Source: JAUWGC01 sp963753055 (lineage in GTDB: Bacteria; Bacteroidota; Bacteroidia; Bacteroidales; B18-G4). From it: a DNA stretch of 64,000 nucleotides. The notes under the pieces are model-generated. The model saw only the letters and a program-made list of their open reading frames with translations, did not search any database and had not been told where the DNA came from. The stretch lies in contig CAVWAP010000001.1 of NCBI GenBank assembly GCA_963753055.1, forward strand, positions 620,001-684,000. The letters run 5' to 3'. The position numbers and the translations under genes were made by a program. Shown here in pieces: positions 52,591 through 60,838 of this stretch (its first letter is position 1; each line of letters opens with the position of its first letter).

Positions 52591-52797
52591 CTATTTTTTT
52601 TTGGCTTCTTCTAAATGTCTTCTTCTTATTTCAGTTTCCATGCGTGCTATTGTCCTTCTGTAATCCTTGATTTTATTTGGATTCTCAAGGGGGGAAACTG
52701 CATGGTTCAGCTTTAGCTTGACGAGCTGTTTCCTTTCTTCATCCAGCCTTTCTTTCAGCTCATCTATTCCGAGTTCCTGTATAACTTCTTGTTTCAT
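52591..52797 (-). CDS. rpmC: 50S ribosomal protein L29
   Basis: 68 residues, two antiparallel helices at the tunnel exit near the trigger-factor site. ELKERLDEERKQLVKLKLNH and KDYRRTIARMETEIRRRHLE show the pattern; LENPNKIKDYRRTIAR is the signature. 18 bases after rplP. Confidence 0.95.
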   Translation of the reverse strand: MKQEVIQELGIDELKERLDEERKQLVKLKLNHAVSPLENPNKIKDYRRTIARMETEIRRRHLEEAKKK

Positions 52798-52814
52798 CTT
52801 TCTATCTTGATTTA

Positions 52815-53234
52815 TTATTCAACGTAATCTCTTCTTACAACAAATTTTGTTGTGATTGGGAGTTTTTGCGCAGCAAGTCTTAATGCTTCCTTAGCGATAT
52901 CCAATGGTACACCTTCAGTTTCAAAAAGGATTCTGCCGGGGGTTACCCTTGCCACGAAATATTCGGGGGCACCTTTACCTTTACCCATACGTACCTCAGC
53001 AGGCTTCTTGGTGATAGGCTTGTCTGGAAATATTCGGATCCATATCTGACCTTCACGTTTCATGTAACGGGTAACAGCCTGACGGGCAGCCTCGATCTGA
53101 CGTCCTGTGATCCAGGCAGATTCTAATGATTTAATGCCAAAAGATCCAAATGCAAGCTGATTTCCACGCTGGGAATTGCCTTTCATCTTTCCCTTCTGCA
53201 TCTTTCTATACTTAGTCTTCTTTGGCTGTAGCAT
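52815..53234 (-). CDS. rplP: 50S ribosomal protein L16
   Basis: 139 residues. Organises the A-site tRNA region. MLQPKKTKYRKMQKGKMKGN, SAWITGRQIEAARQAVTRYM and MGKGKGAPEYFVARVTPGRI are diagnostic. The Arg of KPAEVRMGKGKG matches the hydroxylated Arg81 region of E. coli L16. It starts 37 bases downstream of rpsC. Confidence 0.97.
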   Translation of the reverse strand: MLQPKKTKYRKMQKGKMKGNSQRGNQLAFGSFGIKSLESAWITGRQIEAARQAVTRYMKREGQIWIRIFPDKPITKKPAEVRMGKGKGAPEYFVARVTPGRILFETEGVPLDIAKEALRLAAQKLPITTKFVVRRDYVE

Positions 53235-53271
53235 TATTGTTGAATTAAAATATTATACAATTTTTAATTTA

Positions 53272-53982
53272 TTATCTTCTTCTTCCGCCACCACGGCCAC
53301 CTTTCCTTGGGGCTTGTTTCTTTGTGGCATCCAGTGCTGATGGGACCAGTTCTGGCTTGCCATATATCTCGCCTTTACATATCCAGACTTTGATTCCAAT
53401 CCTTCCATAGGTAGTATGGGCTTCGACCTTTGCATAATCAATATCTGCACGCAGCGTATGCAGAGGAATACGTCCCTCTTTGTACTGCTCGCTTCTGGCC
53501 ATTTCAGCACCACCCAATCTTCCTGAGATCACAACTTTGATACCTTCAGCTCCTATTCGCATGGTTGAGGCAATGGCTGTCTTGATGGCACGACGGAAAG
53601 AGATCCTTCCTTCAATCTGCTTAGCAACTGTATTGGCAACGATGACTGCATCAAGCTCGGGGCGTTTGACCTCAGAGATGTTGATTTGAATCTCTTTGCT
53701 GGTCAGCTTCTTTAACTCTTCCTTCAGCTTATCAACTTCCTGTCCGCCTTTTCCAATGATTATCCCTGGCCTGGCAGTGAAAATCGTAACGGTTACGAGT
53801 TTCAAAGTCCGCTCGATGATGATCTTGGAGATCCCTGCTTTGGTCAGACGGGCGTTCAAATACTGCCTGATCTGGTTATCTTCAATAAGCTTCTTGCTGA
53901 AGTCCTTACCGCCAAACCAGTTGGAATCCCATCCGCGAATGATGCCTAACCTAAGTCCTATTGGATTTGTTTTTTGTCCCAT
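53272..53982 (-). CDS. rpsC: 30S ribosomal protein S3
   Basis: 236 residues. KH domain with GXXG in IIGKGGQEVDKLKEELKKL; N-terminus MGQKTNPIGLRLGIIRGWDS; C-terminal domain AIASTMRIGAEGIKVVISGR and AEAHTTYG-like KVEAHTTYGRIGIKVWI. Forms part of the mRNA entry helicase with S4 and S5. The tail ends in a Gly-Arg cluster (RKGGRGGGRRR). Confidence 0.97.
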   Translation of the reverse strand: MGQKTNPIGLRLGIIRGWDSNWFGGKDFSKKLIEDNQIRQYLNARLTKAGISKIIIERTLKLVTVTIFTARPGIIIGKGGQEVDKLKEELKKLTSKEIQINISEVKRPELDAVIVANTVAKQIEGRISFRRAIKTAIASTMRIGAEGIKVVISGRLGGAEMARSEQYKEGRIPLHTLRADIDYAKVEAHTTYGRIGIKVWICKGEIYGKPELVPSALDATKKQAPRKGGRGGGRRR

Positions 53983-54006
53983 TAATTATCGGATTTATAA
54001 TAGTAT

Positions 54007-54456
54007 TTATTGATTTTCCTGTAATTCTTCTTGTTCAACTTCCTGTTCATTGCCAGCAAGTTCTATTCTGCTGCCTATCACGAGGGTGACATGGTTTGAA
54101 CGTTTACGGATCCTGTGCGCCCTTCCCTGGGGAGCAGTCTGGATCCTTTTCAACATCCTTGCACTGTCAATGAAGACTTCCTTTACATACAGTTGTGCGT
54201 CTTCAATCCTTTTGCCTTCATTTTTGACCTGCCAGTTAGCAATGGCTGAGAGTAACAGCTTGTGCATACGGCCGGCAGCTTCTTTGGACGTATGGTTTAA
54301 AATGTTAAGTGCCTTCTCTACATCCAGGTCCCTGATAAGGCCTGCCACGAGCCTCATTTTACGTGGTGAGGTAGGGCAATTATTTAACTTCGCAAAGTAT
54401 TGACTCTTCCTTGCTTCTCTTCCTTGCTCAGCTCTATTTCTTTTTCTAGCTCCCAT
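54007..54456 (-). CDS. rplV: 50S ribosomal protein L22
   Basis: 149 residues, longer than E. coli (110) at both ends. Core: CPTSPRKMRLVAGLIRDLDV and PQGRAHRIRKRSNHVTLVIG; its hairpin lines the exit tunnel, where macrolide resistance changes occur. The acidic tail (AGNEQEVEQEELQENQ) is an addition. 24 bases after rpsS. Confidence 0.96.
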   Translation of the reverse strand: MGARKRNRAEQGREARKSQYFAKLNNCPTSPRKMRLVAGLIRDLDVEKALNILNHTSKEAAGRMHKLLLSAIANWQVKNEGKRIEDAQLYVKEVFIDSARMLKRIQTAPQGRAHRIRKRSNHVTLVIGSRIELAGNEQEVEQEELQENQ

Positions 54457-54479
54457 TGATTATTCTTTTAAGAATTCCT

Positions 54480-54746
54480 TTATCTTTTGTTTCCGGCATG
54501 ACCCCTAAACTGACGTGTTGGGGCAAACTCTCCAAGTTTATGTCCTACCATGTTCTCTGTGATATACACAGGGATGAACTTGTTCCCATTATGCACGGCA
54601 ATGGTCTGTCCTACAAAGTCAGGAGAGATCATTGAAGCCCTTGACCAGGTTTTGATCACGCTCTTTTTCTTGCTTTCGGCCTGGGCTAGCACTTTCTTTT
54701 CCAGTTTCCAGTGGATATAAGGTCCTTTTTTAAGTGAACGACTCAT
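54480..54746 (-). CDS. rpsS: 30S ribosomal protein S19
   Basis: 88 residues. Head protein paired with S13. MSRSLKKGPYIHWKLEKKVL, TWSRASMISPDFVGQTIAVH and the C-terminal signature GHKLGEFAPTRQFRGHAGNK are complete. 18 bases after rplB. Confidence 0.97.
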   Translation of the reverse strand: MSRSLKKGPYIHWKLEKKVLAQAESKKKSVIKTWSRASMISPDFVGQTIAVHNGNKFIPVYITENMVGHKLGEFAPTRQFRGHAGNKR

Positions 54747-54764
54747 ATTATAATTGAATTAATA

Positions 54765-55589
54765 TTATTTTTTCCGTTTTTCAATGATATACTTGTTTGA
54801 AGACTTCTTCTTCGAGCGAGTCTTGTAACCCTTAGCCGGGAGTCCTTTCCTTGATCTTGGATGTCCACCGGAAGCCTTTCCTTCACCACCACCCATCGGG
54901 TGATCAACAGGGTTCATGGCAACACCTCTTGTCCTCGGCCTTCTACCGAGCCACCTGGCACGACCAGCCTTACCTGACTTCTCAAGACTATGGTCCTGGT
55001 TGGATACCATACCCACAGTTGCCTTACAGGTCTGAAGTATCATCCTGGTCTCACCGCTAGGGAGTTTGATGATAGCAAACTTACCTTCCCTTGACATAAA
55101 CTGAGCATAAGAACCGGCACTTCTGGCCATCTTAGCTCCCTGTCCAGGGCGCAACTCAATATTGTGAATGATGGTACCAAAAGGTAATTCACTCAGATAC
55201 ATTGAATTTCCGATATCCGGAGCAACTCCTTTTCCGGATACTACTTCCTGTCCAACTTTAAGCCCATGAGGTGCAATGATATATCGCTTCTCACCATCGG
55301 CATAGTGCAAAAGAGCAATCCTGGCTGTCCTGTTCGGGTCGTATTCAATAGATTGGACCTTTGCAGGAACGCCTTCCTTGTCCCTTTTGAAATCAATAAT
55401 CCTATACCTTTGCTTGTGTCCGCCGCCGCGATAGCGAACAGTCATCTTTCCCTGCTTGTTCCTTCCACCAGATTCTTTCTTCGGCGCCAATAGGCTCTTC
55501 TCTGGAGTGTCGGTTGTAATATCATCAAATGCGCTGATGATCTTAAAGCGTTGACTAGGAGTTGTTGGTTTGTACTTTTTTAAAGCCAT
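54765..55589 (-). CDS. rplB: 50S ribosomal protein L2
   Basis: 274 residues. Essential for subunit association and the peptidyl transferase centre. GGRNKQGKMTVRYRGGGHKQ near the start; the signature GVAMNPVDHPMGGGEGKASG carries the conserved His corresponding to His229 of E. coli. Standard length; five bases after rplW. Confidence 0.97.
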   Translation of the reverse strand: MALKKYKPTTPSQRFKIISAFDDITTDTPEKSLLAPKKESGGRNKQGKMTVRYRGGGHKQRYRIIDFKRDKEGVPAKVQSIEYDPNRTARIALLHYADGEKRYIIAPHGLKVGQEVVSGKGVAPDIGNSMYLSELPFGTIIHNIELRPGQGAKMARSAGSYAQFMSREGKFAIIKLPSGETRMILQTCKATVGMVSNQDHSLEKSGKAGRARWLGRRPRTRGVAMNPVDHPMGGGEGKASGGHPRSRKGLPAKGYKTRSKKKSSNKYIIEKRKK

Positions 55590-55593
55590 TTAT

Positions 55594-55884
55594 CTAAATA
55601 TTGCTGTAAAAATCAATTGTTTCACCTTCTGCTACCGTAATGATAGCTTTCTTAAATGCACGGGTCTTTCCGGTAATGACACCTGATTTGGTAAACCTCG
55701 ACCTGGACTTGCCGTTGTAGTTCATGGTATTGACAGATACCACTTCCACTCCGTAAAGATCTTGAACGGCGTTCTTGATCTGAATCTTATTTGCCTTCTT
55801 ATGAACCACGAAAGCATAACGATTCAGCTTCTCGCCCATATCGGTCATTTTTTCTGTGACTACCGGTTTTATAATGATTTCCAT
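55594..55884 (-). CDS. rplW: 50S ribosomal protein L23
   Basis: 96 residues. Tunnel-exit protein that docks trigger factor and SRP. IIKPVVTEKMTDMGEKLNRY, FVVHKKANKIQIKNAVQDLY and GVEVVSVNTMNYNGKSRSRF match the family. 18 bases after rplD. Confidence 0.96.
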   Translation of the reverse strand: MEIIIKPVVTEKMTDMGEKLNRYAFVVHKKANKIQIKNAVQDLYGVEVVSVNTMNYNGKSRSRFTKSGVITGKTRAFKKAIITVAEGETIDFYSNI

Positions 55885-55902
55885 CTTAAAAATATTTTCT
55901 GG

Positions 55903-56532
55903 TTATTGTGCTAAAACCTTTTCAATTTCTTTCATCGAACTCTCAGCGATTAGCAGTGTTGTTGCATTCAGAATATCATATGTATTCAGTGATGATGCAA
56001 GTGTCACCTTTGTCTTCTTAAGGTTCCTTGATGAAAGGACGATGTTTTTGTCGTTTTCAGGAATCACCAGCAAAGTTTTCTTTTCCACCAGCTCAAAGCT
56101 GTTAAGCATGTCCAGGAAGGACTTGGTTTTTGGCTCATCAAACTTGAAGTCTTCAAGGATGGTGATGGAATTCTCCTTTGCTTTGTAGGATAATGCTGAT
56201 TTTCTGGCTAAACGCTTAACTTTCTTATTCAGCTTGAATCCATAGTCCCTTGGCTGGGGTCCGAAAATACGCCCACCGCCGCGAAATAAAGGGTTCTTGA
56301 TGCTACCAGCACGGGCAGTGCCTGTACCTTTCTGACGCTTGATCTTGCGGGTACTACCTTCAATATATCCTCTTTCCCTGCTGCTAGCTGTTCCCTGACG
56401 CTGGTTTGCCCTGATCAGCTTAGTGTCCAGGTAAATAGCATGGTCGTTGGGCTCAATACCAAAGATGGTATCGTTCAACTTCAGCTTCCTGGTGGTCTTC
56501 TGACCATTGATTTTGAATACTGTTAACTCCAT
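55903..56532 (-). CDS. rplD: 50S ribosomal protein L4
   Basis: 209 residues. Its long loop reaches the tunnel: GSTRKIKRQKGTGTARAGSI and FRGGGRIFGPQPRDYGFKLN are diagnostic. In E. coli L4 also represses the S10 operon through the leader before rpsJ; here the run starts far upstream at rpsL. The ATG is ten bases inside the rplC end. Confidence 0.96.
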   Translation of the reverse strand: MELTVFKINGQKTTRKLKLNDTIFGIEPNDHAIYLDTKLIRANQRQGTASSRERGYIEGSTRKIKRQKGTGTARAGSIKNPLFRGGGRIFGPQPRDYGFKLNKKVKRLARKSALSYKAKENSITILEDFKFDEPKTKSFLDMLNSFELVEKKTLLVIPENDKNIVLSSRNLKKTKVTLASSLNTYDILNATTLLIAESSMKEIEKVLAQ

Positions 56533-57152
56533 CTTTCTACAATTACGTATGATCCTTTAGGTCCTGGTACGGCACCTTTAACTATAATTAAGTTCTTTTC
56601 GGGTATGATCTTGAGCACCTGCAGGTTGATCAGCTTAACACGTTCATTGCCCATACGGCCAGCCATGCGCATACCTTTAAACACCCGTGAAGGATAAGAT
56701 GAGGCACCGATAGATCCCGGAGCACGCATCCTGTTATGTTGACCATGGGTTGCATCATTCACACCTTTAAAGTTGTAACGCTTGACAACACCCTGGAATC
56801 CTTTACCCTTGGAATAGCCAACAACATCTATGAATTCTCCTTCAACAAAGATGTCAACTGTCAGCACATCCCCAAATTTCTTTTGATGGCCTGTCTCAAA
56901 CCTGGTGAACTCACGGACAACTTTCTTGGGAGATACACCCGCCTTAGCAAAGTGCCCGGCAAGGGCATTGCTGGTATGTTTCTCTTTCTTGTCATCATAA
57001 GCTAACTGAATCGCTTCATAGCCATCCTTTTCCTTGGTCTTAACCTGGGTCACTACACAAGGACCAGCCTCAATGACAGTACAAGGTATATTCTTGCCCT
57101 CCTCATCGTAAATGCTGGTCATCCCGATTTTTTTACCAATTATTCCTGACAT
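56523..57152 (-). CDS. rplC: 50S ribosomal protein L3
   Basis: 209 residues from the ATG at 57152 (MSGIIGKKIGMTSIYDEEGK); the open frame runs to 57215, inside rpsJ, but that is not a conserved start. The central loop MRAPGSIGASSYPSRVFKGM lies near the peptidyl transferase centre. Where E. coli has the PrmB-methylated Gln150 (GQNQTPG), this protein has GASSYPS, so the modification site appears absent. Ten-base overlap with rplD. Confidence 0.96.
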   Translation of the reverse strand: MSGIIGKKIGMTSIYDEEGKNIPCTVIEAGPCVVTQVKTKEKDGYEAIQLAYDDKKEKHTSNALAGHFAKAGVSPKKVVREFTRFETGHQKKFGDVLTVDIFVEGEFIDVVGYSKGKGFQGVVKRYNFKGVNDATHGQHNRMRAPGSIGASSYPSRVFKGMRMAGRMGNERVKLINLQVLKIIPEKNLIIVKGAVPGPKGSYVIVERWS

Positions 57153-57174
57153 TATTCTTAAGTTTTCCTGTTTA

Positions 57175-57480
57175 TCAAACTTTGATCTCAACCTCAACAC
57201 CGCTGGGCAGTTCAAGCTTCATCAGTGCATCGATGGTCTTTGTTGTTGTACTGTAAATATCAAGAAGCCTTTTATAAGAGCAGAGTTGGAACTGCTCCCG
57301 TGATTTCTTGTTGACGAAGGTGGATTTATTTACCGTAAAAATCTTCTTATTAGTTGGAAGTGGAATAGGTCCACTAACAACAGCACCTGTTGCCTTTACA
57401 GTCTTAACGATTTTCTCAGCCGACTTGTCGACGAGGTTGTAATCGTATGATTTTAATTTTATTCTAATTCTTTGACTCAC
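57175..57480 (-). CDS. rpsJ: 30S ribosomal protein S10
   Basis: 101 residues. MSQRIRIKLKSYDYNLVDKS and VKATGAVVSGPIPLPTNKKI are diagnostic; the C-terminus is ELPSGVEVEIKV. It also serves as NusE in transcription antitermination. It follows fusA by 25 bases with no tuf gene between, the usual order in this phylum. Confidence 0.97.
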   Translation of the reverse strand: MSQRIRIKLKSYDYNLVDKSAEKIVKTVKATGAVVSGPIPLPTNKKIFTVNKSTFVNKKSREQFQLCSYKRLLDIYSTTTKTIDALMKLELPSGVEVEIKV

Positions 57481-57505
57481 GCTTTATTTATTTAATCGTT
57501 ATTGT

Positions 57506-59614
57506 CTAAAAATTTACAACGTATCCTTTAATTTTATATATAACTTCTTCTACAATCTCTTTTGGTGTTTCAGCATAATGTGAAAACTCAAGGTTAGAGA
57601 TAGCCCTTCCGGAAGTAATTGTCCGCAGGGTTGTAACATAGCCGAACATTTCAGCCAATGGTACAGTAGCATGGACTTCCTGTATTCCGTCATTCCTTGA
57701 CTTAACATTCTGTACATGTCCTCTTCTCTTGTTGAGGTCGCTGCTGACGTCACCGATGTAATTATCCGGTGTTGCCACCATCAGTCGCATGATAGGCTCC
57801 AGCAGTGTTGGCCTGGCCTTCTTGCATGCATTCCTGAATGCCATTCCTGCAGCAACTTCAAATGAGAGTGGATCTGAATCCACGCTGTGGTGTTCACCGT
57901 CGATTAACCTTACCTTCAGGCTCTGCATGGCAAAACCTGCCAGCACACCGTTCAGCATGGCATCCTTGAAACCTTTTTCAATGAAACGGATGTATTCTTT
58001 TGGAATACTTCCGCCTTTAATATCGTTGATGAACTGTAGTCCTTTTTCTGTTTCTTCAGCAGGGCTGATCACAACAGTAAGATCAGCAAAGCGACCTTTG
58101 CCACCGGTCTGTTTCTTGTAGATCTCCCTGTGGGTGACTGTATCTGAGATGGCTTCTTTATATGCCACCTGTGGTGTACCCCTGTTGACAGAAATATTGT
58201 GTTCCCTCTTAAGCCTGTCGAGGATCACATCCAGGTGAAGTTCTCCCATGCCACTGATAATGGTTTGCCCGGTTTCGTCATCCAGCCTTACGGTGAATGT
58301 TGGGTCTTCTTCTACCATCTTTCTCAGGGCGAGGTTCAGTTTTTCAACATCATCCTGTAGTTTGGGCTCCACGGCTGACCTGAGCACCGGTTCAGGGAAC
58401 CTGATGTTCTCAAGCAAGAGCGGATGTTTAATATCAGTGAGCGAATCTCCTGTACGAATTTCTTTGAAGCCAACTGCAGCAGCGATCTCACCTGCCTTTA
58501 TTGTATTTACAGGCTTTCTTTTATTAGCATGCATCTGCAATATCTTGGCTATTCTTTCTTTTTTGTTGGTGTTGACGTTCAATACCATGGTTCCGGCATC
58601 CATCGTGCCTGAATAAACCCTGAAATAAGCAATACGACCAACGAAAGGATCTGAAGCGATCTTGAAAGCAAGTGCACTAAATGGCTCTTCATCATTGGTT
58701 TCTCTTACTTCTTCTTTATCAGTGAACGGGTTTATGCCTTTAACTGGTGGGATATCAAGAGGGGAGGGGAGGTAAAGACAAATGGCGTCGACCAGTTTCT
58801 GAACACCTTTGTTTTTAAATGATGAACCGCAGAATACCGGTGTGATCCTCATTTCCAGTGTGGCCTTGCGGATAGCAGCGATCAATTCTTCTTTGGTGAT
58901 GCTTTCAGGATTATTCATGAATTTTTCAAGCATCTCTTCGTTCTCTTCAGCTGCACCTTCCAGGAGCTGTATACGATAGTCTTCAACAGTGTCTTTCAGA
59001 TCTTCGGGAATTGGCACTTCGAAATACTCAGCACCCAGTGTTTCATCATCCCATGCATAAGCTTTGTTTTCAATCAGGTCAACAACACCTGTAAAATCAT
59101 CTTCTGCACCTATTGGGATCTGCAGTGGTACCGGGAGAGATCCCAGTTTTTCCTTTATCTGTGTAACGACTGAATAGAAATCGGCACCTGACCTGTCCAT
59201 CTTGTTAACGTAGCTGATCCTTGGGATCATGTAACGGTCGGCCTGCCTCCAGACAGTCTCTGATTGCGGTTCAACACCACCAACTGCACAGAAAATGGCA
59301 ATAGCACCATCAAGGACACGCAGTGAGCGCTCAACCTCAACAGTGAAATCAACATGTCCCGGAGTATCGATGATATTGATCCTGTAATTATTTTTATTGA
59401 TATCCCAGTAAACGGTGGTAGCGGCTGAGGTGATTGTAATACCTCTTTCCTGCTCCTGGGCCATCCAGTCCATGGTTGCTGCTCCATCGTGTACCTCACC
59501 GATGCGATGATTGATACCTGTATAATACAATATACGCTCGGTCGTGGTAGTCTTACCAGCGTCGATATGGGCCATGATGCCTATGTTGCGTGTATGTGTT
59601 AACAGGTTCTGCAT
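57506..59614 (-). CDS. fusA: Elongation factor G
   Basis: 702 residues, translocation GTPase. Walker A AHIDAGKTTTTERIL (15-29), switch II DTPGH (83-87), NKMD (137-140). The canonical domain order II-V is present: ETGQTIISGMGELHLDVILD and the C-terminal FGYVTTLRTITSGRAISNLE. Length is normal and the GTPase elements are intact, so this is the canonical EF-G and not the ribosomal-recycling paralogue. 21 bases after rpsG. Confidence 0.97.
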   Translation of the reverse strand: MQNLLTHTRNIGIMAHIDAGKTTTTERILYYTGINHRIGEVHDGAATMDWMAQEQERGITITSAATTVYWDINKNNYRINIIDTPGHVDFTVEVERSLRVLDGAIAIFCAVGGVEPQSETVWRQADRYMIPRISYVNKMDRSGADFYSVVTQIKEKLGSLPVPLQIPIGAEDDFTGVVDLIENKAYAWDDETLGAEYFEVPIPEDLKDTVEDYRIQLLEGAAEENEEMLEKFMNNPESITKEELIAAIRKATLEMRITPVFCGSSFKNKGVQKLVDAICLYLPSPLDIPPVKGINPFTDKEEVRETNDEEPFSALAFKIASDPFVGRIAYFRVYSGTMDAGTMVLNVNTNKKERIAKILQMHANKRKPVNTIKAGEIAAAVGFKEIRTGDSLTDIKHPLLLENIRFPEPVLRSAVEPKLQDDVEKLNLALRKMVEEDPTFTVRLDDETGQTIISGMGELHLDVILDRLKREHNISVNRGTPQVAYKEAISDTVTHREIYKKQTGGKGRFADLTVVISPAEETEKGLQFINDIKGGSIPKEYIRFIEKGFKDAMLNGVLAGFAMQSLKVRLIDGEHHSVDSDPLSFEVAAGMAFRNACKKARPTLLEPIMRLMVATPDNYIGDVSSDLNKRRGHVQNVKSRNDGIQEVHATVPLAEMFGYVTTLRTITSGRAISNLEFSHYAETPKEIVEEVIYKIKGYVVNF

Positions 59615-59635
59615 TGATTTATACCATATATATTA

Positions 59636-60103
59636 TTAGAACCTAAAATGTGAAAAAGCTTTGTTGGCTTCAGCCATCCTGTGTGTATCTTCCTTCTTTT
59701 TATAAGCAGCACCTTCTTCTTTGTAAGCTGCAACGATCTCACCGGCAAGCTTTTGTCCCATCGTTTTCTCATGCCTCTTACGGGCAAAACTGATGAGGTT
59801 CTTCATGCCAATCGACATCTTCCTGCTTGGCCTGATCTCTGAAGGGATCTGAAAGGTCGCACCACCAATCCTGCGGCTCCGCACTTCAACAGCCGGGGTC
59901 ACGTTGGCCAATGCCTTCTTCCAAACTTCTAATCCTTCTTCATTGGTCTTCTCACTGACAATGTCAATAGCTTCGTAGAAAATCTTGAAAGAGAGATTCT
60001 TCTTGCCTCTCAACATAAGATTGTTGACAAACTTTGTCACCAAAACATCATTGTATTTTGGATCCGGAAGAATGATACGCTTTTTAGGTTTTGATTTCCT
60101 CAT
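59636..60103 (-). CDS. rpsG: 30S ribosomal protein S7
   Basis: 155 residues. Organises the 3' major domain of 16S rRNA and lies at the E site. MRKSKPKKRIILPDPKYNDV, VTKFVNNLMLRGKKNLSFKI and VEVRSRRIGGATFQIPSEIR are the signature. In E. coli it regulates the str operon by binding between rpsL and rpsG; the 26-base gap here is too short for that structure. Confidence 0.97.
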   Translation of the reverse strand: MRKSKPKKRIILPDPKYNDVLVTKFVNNLMLRGKKNLSFKIFYEAIDIVSEKTNEEGLEVWKKALANVTPAVEVRSRRIGGATFQIPSEIRPSRKMSIGMKNLISFARKRHEKTMGQKLAGEIVAAYKEEGAAYKKKEDTHRMAEANKAFSHFRF

Positions 60104-60129
60104 TGTTTATGATTGTCTTTGTTTTTCAA

Positions 60130-60504
60130 TTATTTCTTTGGACGTTTGGTTCCGTACTTGGACCTGCGCTGTGACCGGCCTTCCACACCTGAAGTGTCGA
60201 GTGCTCCACGGATGATGTGGTAACGTACACCTGGGAGGTCCTTTACCCTTCCACCACGGATCATGACAATGGAGTGTTCCTGAAGGTTATGACCCTCGCC
60301 AGGAATATAGGCGTTCACCTCTTTACCATTGGTTAACCTTACCCTGGCTACCTTGCGCATAGCTGAGTTAGGCTTCTTTGGAGTGGTGGTATAAACCCTG
60401 ACACAAACACCCCTGCGTTGTGGACATGCATCCAGTGCCGGTGATTTGCTTTTGTCAGTCAGCTTTTTCCGTCCTTTGCGAACAAGTTGTTGAATTGTTG
60501 GCAT
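60130..60504 (-). CDS. rpsL: 30S ribosomal protein S12
   Basis: 124 residues from the ATG at 60504 (MPTIQQLVRKGRKKLTDKSK); the frame extends to 60552 but that part is leader. Decoding-site protein. TTTPKKPNSAMRKVARVRLT includes Lys43, and GGRVKDLPGVRYHIIRGALD includes Lys88 and the Asp that RimO thiomethylates; the Lys residues are the wild-type form associated with streptomycin sensitivity. First gene of the ribosomal run. Confidence 0.97.
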   Translation of the reverse strand: MPTIQQLVRKGRKKLTDKSKSPALDACPQRRGVCVRVYTTTPKKPNSAMRKVARVRLTNGKEVNAYIPGEGHNLQEHSIVMIRGGRVKDLPGVRYHIIRGALDTSGVEGRSQRRSKYGTKRPKK

Positions 60505-60750
60505 AATATTTTTTTGTCTTTTCGATGTTACAAGCGCAAAAATAATGCGCAATAACTATTTAAAATTTGCCTGTAACGAATTGGAAGTCTGAATATAAGG
60601 AGTGCAGATAAGACAATTCCCGTAGTACCTTGGGATGAAACCTATATCTGTCTAACTTTATCAGGTCTCCTCTTCGTTTGTTCAGCTTAGCTTTCAGCAA
60701 GTTTTTGCTAAAGCGGGTGCAAAGGTAAGAATATAATTTTGTTAACCAAA
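60505..60750 (-). promoter_or_regulatory. Promoter and leader of the rpsL ribosomal run
   Basis: On the minus strand, TTTG (60750-60747), 19 bases, TACCTTTG (60727-60720) is a full match to the Bacteroidota consensus. The expected start is near 60713, leaving a leader of about 210 bases. The first transcribed bases form a small hairpin, AGCAAAAACTTGCT (60709-60696), nested in a wider TTAGC...GCTAA pairing. The rest of 60505-60690 shows no gene or further clear structure. The divergent 334-base space also holds the promoter of the three-gene cluster. Confidence 0.75.
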
Positions 60751-60776
60751 TTTTTTATGGAAAAAAACACATAAAA

Positions 60777-60807
60777 TATGAATGTTTTATTTGAAGCAGT
60801 ATTTTTG
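60777..60807 (+). promoter_or_regulatory. Promoter of the hydrolase-flavoprotein-radical SAM operon
   Basis: TATG at 60777-60780 (3 of 4), 19 bases, then a perfect -7 TATTTTTG at 60800-60807. Start near 60814, leader about 25 bases. The -7 box is framed by AGCAG (60797-60801 region) and CTGCT (60807-60811 region), a five-base inverted repeat that could be an operator; the match is short and may be chance. Confidence 0.55.
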
Positions 60808-60838
60808 CTGCTCATTATGAAAAATACGTGGTTGATCG

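Noticed and set aside
53253..53513. Second frame inside the 3' half of rpsC, suggesting a frameshift
   Set aside because: The S3 frame is continuous to its normal Arg/Gly-rich end; the other frame is a shadow.
57153..57215. Upstream extension of rplC
   Set aside because: It would lie within rpsJ coding sequence, and the conserved L3 start is the ATG at 57152.
60505..60838. tRNA or small RNA gene in the divergent spacer
   Set aside because: No T-loop or acceptor-stem pairing was found; the visible signals are two promoters and a short hairpin.
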